A stretch of 64,000 bases of DNA, from assembly GCA_048498555.1 (NCBI GenBank), contig JBEHXT010000006.1, positions 124,001-188,000 of the forward strand, given 5' to 3'. A program made the position numbers and the translations under genes. Below are positions 52,837 through 62,242 of the stretch, piece by piece. The DNA comes from Danxiaibacter sp048498555. GTDB lineage: Bacteria; Bacteroidota; Bacteroidia; Chitinophagales; Chitinophagaceae. The notes beneath the pieces are model-generated. The model saw only the letters and a list, made by a program, of their open reading frames with translations, did no database searches and was not told the DNA's origin. How positions within the stretch are numbered: the first letter of the stretch is position 1; each line of letters opens with the position of its first letter.

Positions 52837-53640
52837 ATGCCCAATCGGAAATTAACATTAATAAGAGCGGTTTTTTTCTGCCTGCTGTGCGCCACAACAC
52901 TAGCAGTTTTTTCTCCCCTAACCAAAAGCCTCACTACTGAATGGGGTAATCATTTATTGCTCATTATTGCGATAATCATTACCTATGGCCTGGTTATACT
53001 TTTTACCAGGTGGGAGAAGTTGCGCAGGCAAGATGTTGGCATCGTGCCTGATAAAGGCACTATTAAAAGAATAGCCTCAGGTTTTGTTATAGGGTTACTT
53101 ATGACATCCCTTCAGCCTGCAATTGTGTTGCTACTTGGACACTATCGGATTAGTTTTAATCCGCACATACCTTTTCAAACAATCCTTTTTTACCTGTCGC
53201 TGTATATTTTGGTAGCAGTTCGGGAAGAACTGGCTTTTCGCAGTTATCCCCTGTTCAGTTTAAATTACCGCTTTGGATTATGGGCCGCGCAGTTAATCAT
53301 CCTTATCATATTTTCATTGGAACACATTGCGGGAGGAATGACATGGCTGCAGGCATTTATTGGGCCTGGCGTGGGAGCCCTTCTTTTTGGGTTTGCTGCG
53401 GTTAAAACCAATGGCATAGCCCTGCCTATCAGCCTTCATACTGCCTGGAATTTTGGGCAATGGTGCTTTGGATTTAAAAAGGAAACCGGCTTATTACAAG
53501 GTATTGCTGAAAAAGGTTTTGAAAATGTTGTTGAGTGCAACGCATGGGTTAGCTATCTCATTATAATGTCGGCAGTAATACTTGTACTTTATTTTTATAA
53601 GCCTAAAAACGCGGTTGCATCAATCCGCAGTCAAAATTGA
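52837..53640 (+). CDS. CPBP-family intramembrane metalloprotease
   Basis: This 267-residue protein has about eight membrane segments. The CPBP/Abi motifs are present: VREELAFRSYPLF (EE with R), IIFSLEHIAGGMTW (His) and ISLHTAWNFGQW (His). Related enzymes cleave prenylated or other membrane proteins. Some protect against bacteriocins. The N-terminus has a polar-free start. A terminator follows its stop. Confidence 0.88.
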   Translation: MPNRKLTLIRAVFFCLLCATTLAVFSPLTKSLTTEWGNHLLLIIAIIITYGLVILFTRWEKLRRQDVGIVPDKGTIKRIASGFVIGLLMTSLQPAIVLLLGHYRISFNPHIPFQTILFYLSLYILVAVREELAFRSYPLFSLNYRFGLWAAQLIILIIFSLEHIAGGMTWLQAFIGPGVGALLFGFAAVKTNGIALPISLHTAWNFGQWCFGFKKETGLLQGIAEKGFENVVECNAWVSYLIIMSAVILVLYFYKPKNAVASIRSQN

Positions 53641-53708
53641 TTGTCGCCATATTAAACTTCTTAAGTTGCTTTTTGAATAAGTTATAAGGCCTTTATCCAG
53701 CAAACAAG

Positions 53709-53734
53709 AAGGCCTCGCAAGCGAGGCCTTTTCT
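53709..53734. terminator. Bidirectional terminator
   Basis: AAGGCCTCG-CAAG-CGAGGCCTT forms a 9-bp stem with T-rich flanks on both sides, between two convergent genes. Confidence 0.8.
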
Positions 53735-53752
53735 TTAAATATATTCAGCTAT

Positions 53753-54598
53753 TTATTTGCTCAATCTTGTAACACCTTTGTTGTCGTTTAAAGAAGCCGG
53801 CTCAACAAGCGTATTTAAAGCTAATACCGGTTTTAATGTTGGCCATTCAAACTGTGCATTCATAATTTTAGAACTCATTGCGTAATGCATATCAGCGCTA
53901 TAATTAAAGAAGCAGCTTCCGTCTTTTATGTCTGCAATAATGTCTTTGTATATTTCAAATGGAACTGCAGGGCATCCAAAACTTCTACCTACATAACCTT
54001 TATCTTCAATTCTTTCTTCATTTACATAACGGCTGCCATGTAACACAACACCCCTGTTTCTTACATTGTCATTAATGCCTGGTTCCATGCCATCAAAACG
54101 AAGGCTAAAGCCGGCCCTGCCGCGATAGGTTTCGCCAGTAACCATAAAACCAAGCGAGCTCTTATGAGAATTATTTGAATTGGAAAAGCTTGTAGCAAAC
54201 TCTTCACCTGAATTTTTACCGTGAGAAACATAAGTGTTGTACAACAATTTTCCTTCGGCAACATCAATCACATATAACCTCTTATGAGAGCTGCTTTGGC
54301 TGTAGTCACAGATGGTAAGCACTTTTGTATTAGAAAGCGCGCCTTTGTCTAACAAATATTCATATCCTTTAAGGGCTATGAAGAAAACGTTGCGTTGAAG
54401 GCCCAGGCTATCGAGCCCGATTTTTTTATATAGCGAGTCCACCAACTGATTTACGTTGGGAGATTCGTTGTTGCTGGAAAAGAACGAAGTAAACTTCTTT
54501 TTGTCGTCTGTGAATTTGCCGGAGGGTTTTTTGGCAGAAAGAGAAAGGGCTACACAAATGCAAGCAACACACAACATTAATTTTCTTTTTGTCTGCAT
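53753..54598 (-). CDS. Murein L,D-transpeptidase-like protein (YkuD-type family)
   Basis: This 281-residue protein has a signal peptide (MQTKRKLMLCVACICVALSLSA). VVLHGSRYVN (H187) and SFGCPAVP (C209) fit the L,D-transpeptidase-type active site found in the murein L,D-transpeptidase catalytic-domain family. It would form 3-3 cross-links or attach proteins to peptidoglycan. It is single, with a shared terminator at its 3' side. Confidence 0.82.
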   Translation of the reverse strand: MQTKRKLMLCVACICVALSLSAKKPSGKFTDDKKKFTSFFSSNNESPNVNQLVDSLYKKIGLDSLGLQRNVFFIALKGYEYLLDKGALSNTKVLTICDYSQSSSHKRLYVIDVAEGKLLYNTYVSHGKNSGEEFATSFSNSNNSHKSSLGFMVTGETYRGRAGFSLRFDGMEPGINDNVRNRGVVLHGSRYVNEERIEDKGYVGRSFGCPAVPFEIYKDIIADIKDGSCFFNYSADMHYAMSSKIMNAQFEWPTLKPVLALNTLVEPASLNDNKGVTRLSK

Positions 54599-54844
54599 GA
54601 TTTTTCTCAGGAATTTTTAGTGTACAAAAGTGTTTTTCGAACCACTATAATGCTAAAAATAGGTTTTTATTGCGTGTGCAAAAATAAATACTCCTGCTGT
54701 TTAACGGTGTTAAGAACAAGTTTTAACGACGTTAAAAAATAATGCAACCGTTTATTTTGCTTACTAACTTTAAATAAGCTAATTACAAAAACTTTTTATT
54801 ACCAAATGTTACCAGGCTTTAACAGTATTAAAAAAACATTAATT

Positions 54845-55441
54845 CTATTTTTCCAGATTTAAACCCTGCAACAGGATGGTGACCATATTGTTCTCCAGGT
54901 CCTCTGCGGAGATCTTCTGTTTTGCCCTGTGCCAGGAATCAATTCCACTAACGGCATGAAGAATAATAATTACCGCTGTTGGTGCATCGATTTGTTGTAG
55001 CTCTTTTTTATCAACGCCTTCCTGTATAATGGCCGCAAATCTTTTGCGGTAAGTCCTTCTGAGATTGTGGTAATTTGAAATATATGGCTCATTCAAATGC
55101 TTCCATTCGCGGTCGCTGACGGTCACTTCTTCGTGGTTCTCCAGCATTTCGTGAATGTGAAACCTTAGCAAAATTTCAACCTTTTCAATTGCCGACTGTG
55201 ATCCGGCTTCAACACTATTCATTTGCTCCATGTAGCGTGTAGCAACATTAAAACATATATCGTGGAGCAGTTCTGTTTTAGATTTGATATGATTGTAAAG
55301 GCTTGCAGCTTCAACTCCTACTTTTTCTGCGAGATCCCGCATACTTGCGGCTTTATAACCTTTCTCAGTAAACAGTTGTGCAGCCGCTTTTAGAATGACA
55401 TCTTTACGTGTGCTGTCTTTATCTATTTGAATACGTGCCAT
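54845..55441 (-). CDS. TetR/AcrR-family regulator
   Basis: The ATG at 55441 gives 198 residues. The N-terminal HTH is KDVILKAAAQLFTEKGYKAASMRDLAEKVGVEAASLYNHIKSK, a strong TetR match. The C-terminal helical part carries the ligand pocket and resembles the fatty-acid-type TetR. It is divergent to the GH109 gene, 183 bp away, which might be its target, but no operator is visible. Confidence 0.9.
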   Translation of the reverse strand: MARIQIDKDSTRKDVILKAAAQLFTEKGYKAASMRDLAEKVGVEAASLYNHIKSKTELLHDICFNVATRYMEQMNSVEAGSQSAIEKVEILLRFHIHEMLENHEEVTVSDREWKHLNEPYISNYHNLRRTYRKRFAAIIQEGVDKKELQQIDAPTAVIIILHAVSGIDSWHRAKQKISAEDLENNMVTILLQGLNLEK

Positions 55442-55623
55442 GTAACAAAAATAACTTAACAATTCATTTATATCCCATCAATTTTTGCAAGAAAGGTAAT
55501 TTTAATGTTCAGATGCCATTTTTTAACCCTTTCGGAGGAAAAGTTAGTCGGCTCAATATTAGTCAAACGTTTGCGGAGATCTATGCAATTTATTTAACTA
55601 TGTTTACTTCTTAAACACGCACT

Positions 55624-57015
55624 ATGCTTAACGATTACTCCAGAAGAAAATTTATCCGTAACACCGCTATCGGCGGCGTAGCGCTTACAGCGGTGGGCAA
55701 ATCCCTGAACACATTTGCGGCCAGCCCAAAAGAAACTGTGCGATTAGGAATGATTGCGGTAGGCCTTAGAGGGCAAAGCCACCTGGAAGAAATGCTAAAA
55801 AGAAAGGATGTTGAAATTGTGGCGATGGCGGATCCTAACAAGATTATGATGGCAAGCGCTCAACAGCTTGTTGCCAAATATGGAAAGAAAGCTCCTGCTG
55901 AATACACCAACGGCAATTATGATTATAGAAACCTGCTTAAAAGAGATGATATAGATGCTGTTTTAATTGCTTCTCCCTGGGAATGGCATCTTGAACATGC
56001 GGTAGATGCGATGAACGCCAAAAAAATTGTGGGGTTGGAAGTATGCGGCGCCATTAAGCTACAGGATTGTTGGGACTACGTGAATACTCACGAAAAAACC
56101 CAAACCCCCATCATGATATTGGAGAATGTTTGTTACAGGCGGGATGTGATGGCGGTGTTGAATATGGTTCAAAAAGGCATGTTTGGAGAGATTTTGCATT
56201 TACAGGGCGGATATGAACATGACCTGCGCGGCGTATTGTTTAACGATGGCGTTACACCTTATGATAGCGGCGTGGAATTCGGTGATAAAGGATTCAGCGA
56301 AGCGAAATGGCGTACCAACCACTACGTAAAAAGAAATGCGGAATTATATCCAACGCATGGGCTTGGGCCTGTTGGTTCCATGATCGACCTTAACCGTGGC
56401 AATCGCCTTACAGCATTGTCATCTGTATCAACCAAATCGCTCGGGCTGCACCGCTATATTGTTAATCATCCCAAAGGCGGCCCTAACCACCCTAACGCTA
56501 AGGTAAAATTTAAACAGGGAGATATTGTAACCACCCAAATTCAAACAGCAAATGGCGAAACTATTGTACTAACACACGATACATCTTCTCCAAGGCCTTA
56601 TAACCTTGGCTTCAGGGTACAGGGAACAAATGGCCTGTGGCAGGATTTTTCGGCCGGCGGACCTAATGATGGCTTTATTTACTTTGAAGATAAAAGCCCG
56701 AAGAAGCATGTGTGGGAACAGACTAAATCATATATGGAAGAATACGATCACCCTTTATGGAAACGTTATTCCAAAGAAGCTGAAGGAGCAGGGCATGGCG
56801 GGATGGACTTCTTTGTAGACAATGCCTTTATTGAATCGATAAAGAATAAGACGGAATTCCCGCTGGATGTGTACGATCTTGCGGCATGGTATTCAATAAC
56901 ACCGCTGAGCGAAAAATCGATCACAGAAGGCGGCCAGCTTCAACAGATACCAGACTTCACCAGGGGCAAGTGGCAAACCAGGAAGCCGGTATTTGGAAGA
57001 TCGGACCTGTATTAG
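55624..57015 (+). CDS. GH109-like Gfo/Idh/MocA-family enzyme
   Basis: This 463-residue protein has a twin-arginine leader (SRRKFIRNTAIGGVALTAVG). An N-terminal Rossmann fold (RLGMIAVGLRGQSHL) follows, then a Gfo/Idh-type body with YEHDLRG and LYPTHGLGPVGSMIDL, a pattern I associate with GH109 alpha-N-acetylgalactosaminidases that use bound NAD+. It probably acts in the periplasm on GalNAc-capped glycans. The NagA gene at 57840 could use released amino sugars after uptake and phosphorylation. A terminator follows. Confidence 0.8.
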   Translation: MLNDYSRRKFIRNTAIGGVALTAVGKSLNTFAASPKETVRLGMIAVGLRGQSHLEEMLKRKDVEIVAMADPNKIMMASAQQLVAKYGKKAPAEYTNGNYDYRNLLKRDDIDAVLIASPWEWHLEHAVDAMNAKKIVGLEVCGAIKLQDCWDYVNTHEKTQTPIMILENVCYRRDVMAVLNMVQKGMFGEILHLQGGYEHDLRGVLFNDGVTPYDSGVEFGDKGFSEAKWRTNHYVKRNAELYPTHGLGPVGSMIDLNRGNRLTALSSVSTKSLGLHRYIVNHPKGGPNHPNAKVKFKQGDIVTTQIQTANGETIVLTHDTSSPRPYNLGFRVQGTNGLWQDFSAGGPNDGFIYFEDKSPKKHVWEQTKSYMEEYDHPLWKRYSKEAEGAGHGGMDFFVDNAFIESIKNKTEFPLDVYDLAAWYSITPLSEKSITEGGQLQQIPDFTRGKWQTRKPVFGRSDLY

Positions 57016-57031
57016 ATTAAAACAGTTTAAG

Positions 57032-57065
57032 AAAGGTGTGGGAAAGCGTCCTGCACCTTTTTTTA
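57032..57065 (+). terminator. Rho-independent terminator
   Basis: AAAGGTG...CACCTTT is followed by T residues just after the GH109 gene. The loop is long. Confidence 0.65.
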
Positions 57066-57089
57066 TAATCCGCTTACGAAAATTGCCCG

Positions 57090-57596
57090 CTATACGGAGC
57101 CCTGCAGATTATCTCCGTGAACTTCATCGCTTTTGTTTTTGTTGGATTGCCTTTTCCTTTCCGTGTTCTCCTCAGCCTCATCAATGGAGTGGGACTTGTG
57201 CAGCCCCTTTTCTTTCTTCGCGAGTGATGCAAGCTTAATATAAAATTCTTCGAGAACACGCAACTCCTCTTCGCTTAAATCCTCTACATCAATAAGCCTG
57301 TTGCTGGCGCTTCGTGTGCAGGCAATCAGTTCATTCAGCTTGATGTGCATGGCAATGGTGTCTTTGTTTTGCGACTGCTGAATGATAAACACCATCAGAA
57401 ATGTAATAATAGTTGTTCCGGTATTGATGGCAAGTTGCCAGGTATCGGAAAAATGAAAGATGGGCCCGGTAATGCCCCAAAGTATGATTACTAAAAAGGC
57501 CATTACAAACGCGGTCGAGCTTCCTGTGAGGCGCGTCATTTTTGCTGAAAAGGCCTGAAATGCTCCGGATATTCTTGTTTGAGCTTTCCTTTCCAT
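57090..57596 (-). CDS. Low-affinity iron-permease-like protein
   Basis: This 168-residue protein has two membrane segments (STAFVMAFLVIILWGITGPIF and INTGTTIITFLMVFIIQQSQ). These are followed by NKDTIAMHIKLNELI and a Lys/Glu-rich tail, as in the iron-permease family (PF04120). Despite the name, bacterial members have no proven transport role. The charged tail is long and variable. It faces the GH109 gene. Confidence 0.8.
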   Translation of the reverse strand: MERKAQTRISGAFQAFSAKMTRLTGSSTAFVMAFLVIILWGITGPIFHFSDTWQLAINTGTTIITFLMVFIIQQSQNKDTIAMHIKLNELIACTRSASNRLIDVEDLSEEELRVLEEFYIKLASLAKKEKGLHKSHSIDEAEENTERKRQSNKNKSDEVHGDNLQGSV

Positions 57597-57839
57597 CTGG
57601 TAATATTTAAATTGGATGAATATTCGATAGGATAATCATTACAGGAAATTACCTGCCAGGGCATTCTTGTTTGCATTACGGTTATCTTTCAATTTTGATC
57701 CGGTTTTTTGCCGAATCTGGTGTTAAAGCGTCATTGCTCAGGAGTACATTAAGGCTAGCTTTAGATAATCGCCAAAGAGATTGCCTCTTTGTTTCCGGCA
57801 ATAGCGGCATTTTCGTTCTGCGTTACTGGAAATGATCGT

Positions 57840-58940
57840 TTACAACGCTGTTCTGAGCACCTGAAAATTTTTATCCATCACAATCAGATCGGCGCGGTAT
57901 TCTCTTCTGACCATTCCGGTTTCATCGCTTAGTTTCACCGCTCTGGCCGGATACAGGCTGCACATTCTTAGCGCCTCTTCTATAGAAATACCTGCATAAT
58001 TCACCAGGTTGTAAACAGCCTTATTCATGGTTAGTGCAGAGCCACTTAAAATACCGTTGGATGTATATTTATCGCCTTCAAACCGGTGCTTGTAATAACC
58101 TTCTGTTGTTTCTGTTACCGCATCGGTGATAACAAAAAGCCTCTCGCCCATTAATTGTTTAGCTATTTTAAGCGCCACAAAATCAACATGATGCCCGTCG
58201 GCCACAATACTTGCTTTTACCGTGGGATGATTGAAGATGGCTCCTACAAAACCTGGTGCGCGATGTTGCAAAGGGCTCATTGCATTGAATAAATGTGTTG
58301 CAAGGTCCACGCCATTGTCAAATGAGCGATGCGCTGTGGCATAATCTGCGTTGCTGTGGCCACCAGAAACAAAAATGTTTTGTTCTCTTATCACCTTGAT
58401 GATCTCGTCTGAAACTTCTTCCGGAGCCAGGGTGATCATTTTAATAACGCCCTTTCCGTACTCCAGCAATTCTTTTACCTGGTCTACAGTTGGTGAAAAT
58501 ATCCATTCTTCTCTATGTGCGCCTTTCTTTGCTTTGCTAATCCAGGGGCCTTCTACATGCAATCCCAACACGCCTTTTCCTCCGCCGTTCCAATACTCCC
58601 TGATGGCATCGATGCATTTAAAAATCACATCATAGGTATTGGTTGCAACCGTCGGCAAACAATAATGTGTTCCGCTATTAAAGCAATGGGCCGCAATGTC
58701 CTGAACCGTTTGAGCGTCGGGATAAACCGACAACAAACGCCCATTTGCGCCGTATAGCTGAAGATCTATAAAGGCAGGCGTTATGTACACATTTCCAAAA
58801 TCAATTACGTCAATATCAGAACCGATGGAAACAAGTGGAAGCAGCGCTTCAATAATTCCGTCCTCAATAATCACTGCATGGTGCTGTAACAGGTCTATTC
58901 CATTGAATATATGTTCGGCGGTGTAAGCTTTTCTACTCAT
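57840..58940 (-). CDS. nagA: N-acetylglucosamine-6-phosphate deacetylase
   Basis: This 366-residue amidohydrolase has HVEGPWISKAKKGAHR, GGHSNADYATA, HLFNAMSPLQHRAPG, VADGHHVDFVA and FVITDAV, which fit the metal-binding and substrate His/Asp of NagA. It would yield glucosamine-6-phosphate plus acetate. It overlaps the nitrilase gene upstream by 8 bp, so the two form an operon. The gene before it (GH109) faces the other way but fits the same amino-sugar theme. Confidence 0.92.
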   Translation of the reverse strand: MSRKAYTAEHIFNGIDLLQHHAVIIEDGIIEALLPLVSIGSDIDVIDFGNVYITPAFIDLQLYGANGRLLSVYPDAQTVQDIAAHCFNSGTHYCLPTVATNTYDVIFKCIDAIREYWNGGGKGVLGLHVEGPWISKAKKGAHREEWIFSPTVDQVKELLEYGKGVIKMITLAPEEVSDEIIKVIREQNIFVSGGHSNADYATAHRSFDNGVDLATHLFNAMSPLQHRAPGFVGAIFNHPTVKASIVADGHHVDFVALKIAKQLMGERLFVITDAVTETTEGYYKHRFEGDKYTSNGILSGSALTMNKAVYNLVNYAGISIEEALRMCSLYPARAVKLSDETGMVRREYRADLIVMDKNFQVLRTAL

Positions 58941-59727
58941 ATGTTATTTTAAAAGAATCTGCGTCTCTCCAGAAAGGGAATTTACGTCTTATTTCATCCA
59001 GTTTCTCCTTTTCAAGTGTTACGGTAAAAATATCTTCTTCATGCGCTTTAGTGCTTACAATATTACCAAGCGGATCCACCACCATGCTATCCCCGCTGTG
59101 ATAAATATCGTTGCCATCATTACCCACCCTGTTTACAGCTACCACATAACACTGGTTCTCTATTGCTCTTGCCTGTAGCAATGTTTTCCATGCATGATTG
59201 CGCCTTTCCGGCCAGTTGGCAACGTAAAGCAGCACATCATACTCCGGATGCTCCGCATTATGTTGTTGCCTTGCCCATACGGGGAAACGCAAATCATAAC
59301 AAACCTGCAGGAGGATGCGCCAACCTTTTACAGAAGAGATAACCCGTTTGGTGCCGGGCGTATAATGTTCATCTTCGCCGGCATAAGCAAAACGATGGCG
59401 CTTATCGTAGTATCCATATTGTCCGTTGGGTAACATCCATACCAGCCTGTTGTAAAAATCCCCGCCATCTTTGGCCATCATACTACCCGCAAGCACAACC
59501 CTTTTTTGTTTGGCGGTTTCGGCCATCCACGCAATTGTTGCACCGTCCATTTCCTCTGCAAACAACTCAGGCTTCATACTAAATCCGGTAGAAAACATTT
59601 CAGGCAATACAACAATCTCCGTTCTATCCTGGATGGAAAAGATCTTTTGTTGCAGCATGGCAAGATTAAGCGCTTTGTTTTCCCAATGAAGATTTGATTG
59701 TACGAGGGAAAATGTAAGTGTGGACAT
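58933..59727 (-). CDS. Nitrilase-family amidase (omega-amidase-like)
   Basis: This 264-residue protein has the Glu-Lys-Cys triad of the nitrilase superfamily: VVLPEMFSTGFSM (Glu), YYDKRHRFAYAGED (Lys) and LLQVCYDLRFPVWAR (Cys). The pattern fits omega-amidases that hydrolyse alpha-ketoglutaramate. It is cytoplasmic. It precedes nagA by an 8-bp overlap. The link to amino-sugar use is not clear; nitrogen handling is a guess. Confidence 0.85.
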   Translation of the reverse strand: MSTLTFSLVQSNLHWENKALNLAMLQQKIFSIQDRTEIVVLPEMFSTGFSMKPELFAEEMDGATIAWMAETAKQKRVVLAGSMMAKDGGDFYNRLVWMLPNGQYGYYDKRHRFAYAGEDEHYTPGTKRVISSVKGWRILLQVCYDLRFPVWARQQHNAEHPEYDVLLYVANWPERRNHAWKTLLQARAIENQCYVVAVNRVGNDGNDIYHSGDSMVVDPLGNIVSTKAHEEDIFTVTLEKEKLDEIRRKFPFWRDADSFKITYE

Positions 59728-59796
59728 AAAGATTCATTGAACGCCAAAGATGAATCAATTTGATCATTGTGTCAAAATGCCGCCTGTTAATGGCAA

Positions 59797-59830
59797 CAAA
59801 AAAGCCGTTGAAATGGATCAACAGCTTTTC
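59797..59830 (-). terminator. Hairpin terminator
   Basis: On the minus strand AAAAGCTGTTGA and TCAACGGCTTTTTT pair around a six-base loop. It lies 26 bp past the stop of the Lys/Ala repeat gene. Confidence 0.75.
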
Positions 59831-59855
59831 AAAATATGTTGACGTGCATAGAAGT

Positions 59856-60488
59856 TTATTCTTCGCCGTTTTCTTCGTCTTTATCAGTATCTGTATCCAT
59901 GTTGGGTTCAGACATAGGGATATCACTATCCATAACGTCGTTTTCAATTGGAGTCGCAGGGAACAATGTAGGTTCCTGAGATTCTTCTGGTTTATTAGCA
60001 GGCTTTTTAGATGCTGCTTTTTTTGGAGAAGATTTTTTTGGAGCAGCTTTCTTAGCTGGAGCAGCCTTTTTAGGAGTAGCAGCCTTTTTAGGAGCAGCAG
60101 CTTTTTTAGCAGGAGCTGCTTTCTTTGCAGGTGCAGCTTTTTTAGCAGCAGCCTTCTTAACAGGAGCGGCCTTTTTAGGAGCAACAGCTTTCTTAACCGG
60201 AGCCGCTTTCTTAGCAGCAGCTTTTTTAACTGGAGCGGCTTTTTTAGGCGCAGCTTTTTTAACAGCGGCTTTCTTTATTGCTTTTTTAGCAGCCGGAGCC
60301 GCTTTTTTAGCAGCAGCTTTCTTTGCAGGAGCGGCTTTTTTTGGAGCAGCTTTTTTAACGGCTTTTTTGGGTGCAGCTTTTTTAGCTACTTTCTTAGCAG
60401 CAGCCTTCTTTGCAGGAGCAGCTTTTTTGGCAGCAGCTTTTTTAGGAGCTGCTTTTTTTGCTTGTACTTTTTTATTTGCTTTTGCCAT
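59856..60488 (-). CDS. Histone-H1-like Lys/Ala/Pro repeat protein
   Basis: This 210-residue protein is made of tandem KKAAPKKAA and KKAAPAKKAA units (about residues 8-165), as in bacterial H1-like DNA-binding proteins. It ends with an acidic tail (about 170-210: EESQEPTLF, then DSDIPMSEPNMDTDTDKDEEN). The basic part should bind DNA or RNA without sequence preference and help to condense the nucleoid. The acidic tail might limit binding or recruit partners. The DNA repeats (TTTTTTAGCAGCAGC-type) make it prone to length change. Confidence 0.85.
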   Translation of the reverse strand: MAKANKKVQAKKAAPKKAAAKKAAPAKKAAAKKVAKKAAPKKAVKKAAPKKAAPAKKAAAKKAAPAAKKAIKKAAVKKAAPKKAAPVKKAAAKKAAPVKKAVAPKKAAPVKKAAAKKAAPAKKAAPAKKAAAPKKAATPKKAAPAKKAAPKKSSPKKAASKKPANKPEESQEPTLFPATPIENDVMDSDIPMSEPNMDTDTDKDEENGEE

Positions 60489-61173
60489 GGGATGAGTTAT
60501 TTATTAATTCAATTAGTTAAGGTAAATACAGATTTGCATATAACGAACAAATAAAGCGAAAAAAAATTTTCATCTTCATTTTTTTTCCACATCCGCATGC
60601 TCATTCAACAAATTCACCTACACGTTAAAACACAGTATTAACAAGGCTTTCAGGGCAACCGTATTATATGGGTAAAGAAGAAGCAGTTACGCTTGCATCA
60701 TTTTGTATTCTTTCAATACTTCGATAAAACATGTATGCAAATAGGTTGTTCTTACGACCTCATTCTCCTGCTGAATGAACAGCTGATCAATTGGATGTTC
60801 ATTGGATGGTTCACCTGATCCTCCGCGCCAATTTTTATTCAATCAGTAAACAGTCTAACACCATGCCACAAAATGGTCAAAGAAAATAACCTTACATGCT
60901 TTCCGGCAGAGGTGCTTTTTCGGGGACCTTGTCAGTACATAGGAGTACAACAGCTTGTTTAATCAGCAGGTTAACTGTGCATTGCTTTATACCTAAACCC
61001 GATCAACATATTGCCTGGCCGTACAACCTGTAAGGCACGATGGTGCCCGTTTCCGATAAATCTTTAACATCTTCGTGTCTCATCAATTTCCCGTGGTTTT
61101 GTGTTTCAAACATCTATCTAACAATTCTTTCAATATATTTTGAAAATTCAGAAAGCTGGTCTAGTTTTGTTGC
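60489..61173. other. Long gene-free gap
   Basis: About 680 bp with no open frame I trust on either strand and no repeat I recognise. It must hold the promoters of the histone-like gene (minus) and the GbsR gene (plus). A small unannotated RNA is possible but nothing in the sequence shows one. Confidence 0.4.
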
Positions 61174-61680
61174 ATGAAGTTGAATGAAGCAAAACAGCAG
61201 TTTATACAGAGCTGGGGCGTATTGGGTAGCCAATGGGGCATTAACCGGTCAATGGCCCAGGTACATGCTATATTGCTTGTTGCGAGTAAGCCTATGAGCA
61301 CGGATGATATTATGGAACAGCTGAACATCAGCAGAGGTAATGCCAATATGAATATCCGCGATCTGATTGACTGGGGCATTGTAGAAAAAGTGATTATTCC
61401 CGGCGACAGAAAGGAATACTTTTCGGCTGACAAAGACATCTGGCGCGTGGCTACCCGCATCATGTATCAGCGCAAGAAAAAGGAACTTGACCCCATGTTG
61501 AAAGTACTTAACCAGATTAGCGATGTGGAAGGCGATAAACGGAATGCGGATATTAAAGCTTTTTCTGAAACCGTTGACTCAATTAAACGGCTCGCGAGCC
61601 ATGCCGATAAAACCATGGATATGATGATAAAAGCTGAAGAAAACTGGTTCCTGAACAGCTTTATGAAGTTGTTGAAATAA
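61174..61680 (+). CDS. GbsR/MarR-family transcriptional regulator
   Basis: This 168-residue protein has a winged helix at about 40-80 (MSTDDIMEQLNISRGNANMNIRDLIDWGIVEKV), a wing GDRKEYFSADKD and a C-terminal dimer helix, the GbsR-type form. The family often controls transport or osmolyte genes. The following small membrane-protein gene is its nearest possible target. A hairpin terminator separates them. Confidence 0.88.
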   Translation: MKLNEAKQQFIQSWGVLGSQWGINRSMAQVHAILLVASKPMSTDDIMEQLNISRGNANMNIRDLIDWGIVEKVIIPGDRKEYFSADKDIWRVATRIMYQRKKKELDPMLKVLNQISDVEGDKRNADIKAFSETVDSIKRLASHADKTMDMMIKAEENWFLNSFMKLLK

Positions 61681-61698
61681 CAATAGTTAAAGAAAGAC

Positions 61699-61724
61699 AA
61701 CACCGGCATAAAGCCGGTTTTATT
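61699..61724 (+). terminator. Short Rho-independent terminator
   Basis: ACCGGC-ATAAA-GCCGGT is followed by TTTATTT, 18 bp after the GbsR stop. Confidence 0.7.
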
Positions 61725-61772
61725 TAGCGACGCACTTTCAATTATTATTGAAAATATTAAAAAATATGAATC

Positions 61773-62138
61773 ATGAAACTATTTAAAAAACTGGACGTTG
61801 GATTGCAGGCATTGTTCTTCCTGCTTTATGCACTGGCGCTGCTTATAGCCGACTGGCGAATACAGGCTGTGAGTGTTTTGGCTTGTCTTGGCTGGTTGCT
61901 GATCAGTTTATTTATACATCACAGGCGCCACTGGTTTGCGAAGAAGCATTTGTATAGAAGTAGGTTTAACAAAGCAATTGTGCTCATCGTATTAGCCACC
62001 CTCGGCGCATTCATTAGCCAGCGGTTTTCAGCGTTGGCACTATTTATTGGCCTTGCGGTTTCAACCAGTGCTTACTTATTGATTTGCCTTTGGGAAATCC
62101 ACCTGCTATTAAAACGCCCCTTATCTTACTTAAAATAA
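61773..62138 (+). CDS. Small four-span membrane protein
   Basis: This 121-residue protein has four membrane segments (about 11-26, 32-48, 67-83 and 87-110) with basic loops (HHRRHWFAKKHLYRSR). I do not recognise a family. The start follows an AT-rich leader. It is probably controlled by or linked to the GbsR regulator upstream. Confidence 0.6.
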   Translation: MKLFKKLDVGLQALFFLLYALALLIADWRIQAVSVLACLGWLLISLFIHHRRHWFAKKHLYRSRFNKAIVLIVLATLGAFISQRFSALALFIGLAVSTSAYLLICLWEIHLLLKRPLSYLK

Positions 62139-62242
62139 CTACGGAGCGATGAAGCGTATCATTTGTGTGGATAAGGGGCACCTCTAATGGATGATACATT
62201 GGCAGCCAGAAAGGCTGGCACATTTTTGTGTATATTTAAGTT

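Noticed and set aside
59666..60184. 172-residue Leu/Lys-rich minus-strand frame
   Set aside because: It is a shifted reading of the Lys/Ala repeat gene; the periodic DNA makes long frames by chance.
59760..60554. 264-residue Ser/Phe/Arg-rich plus-strand frame
   Set aside because: It is the antisense shadow of the Lys/Ala repeat gene.
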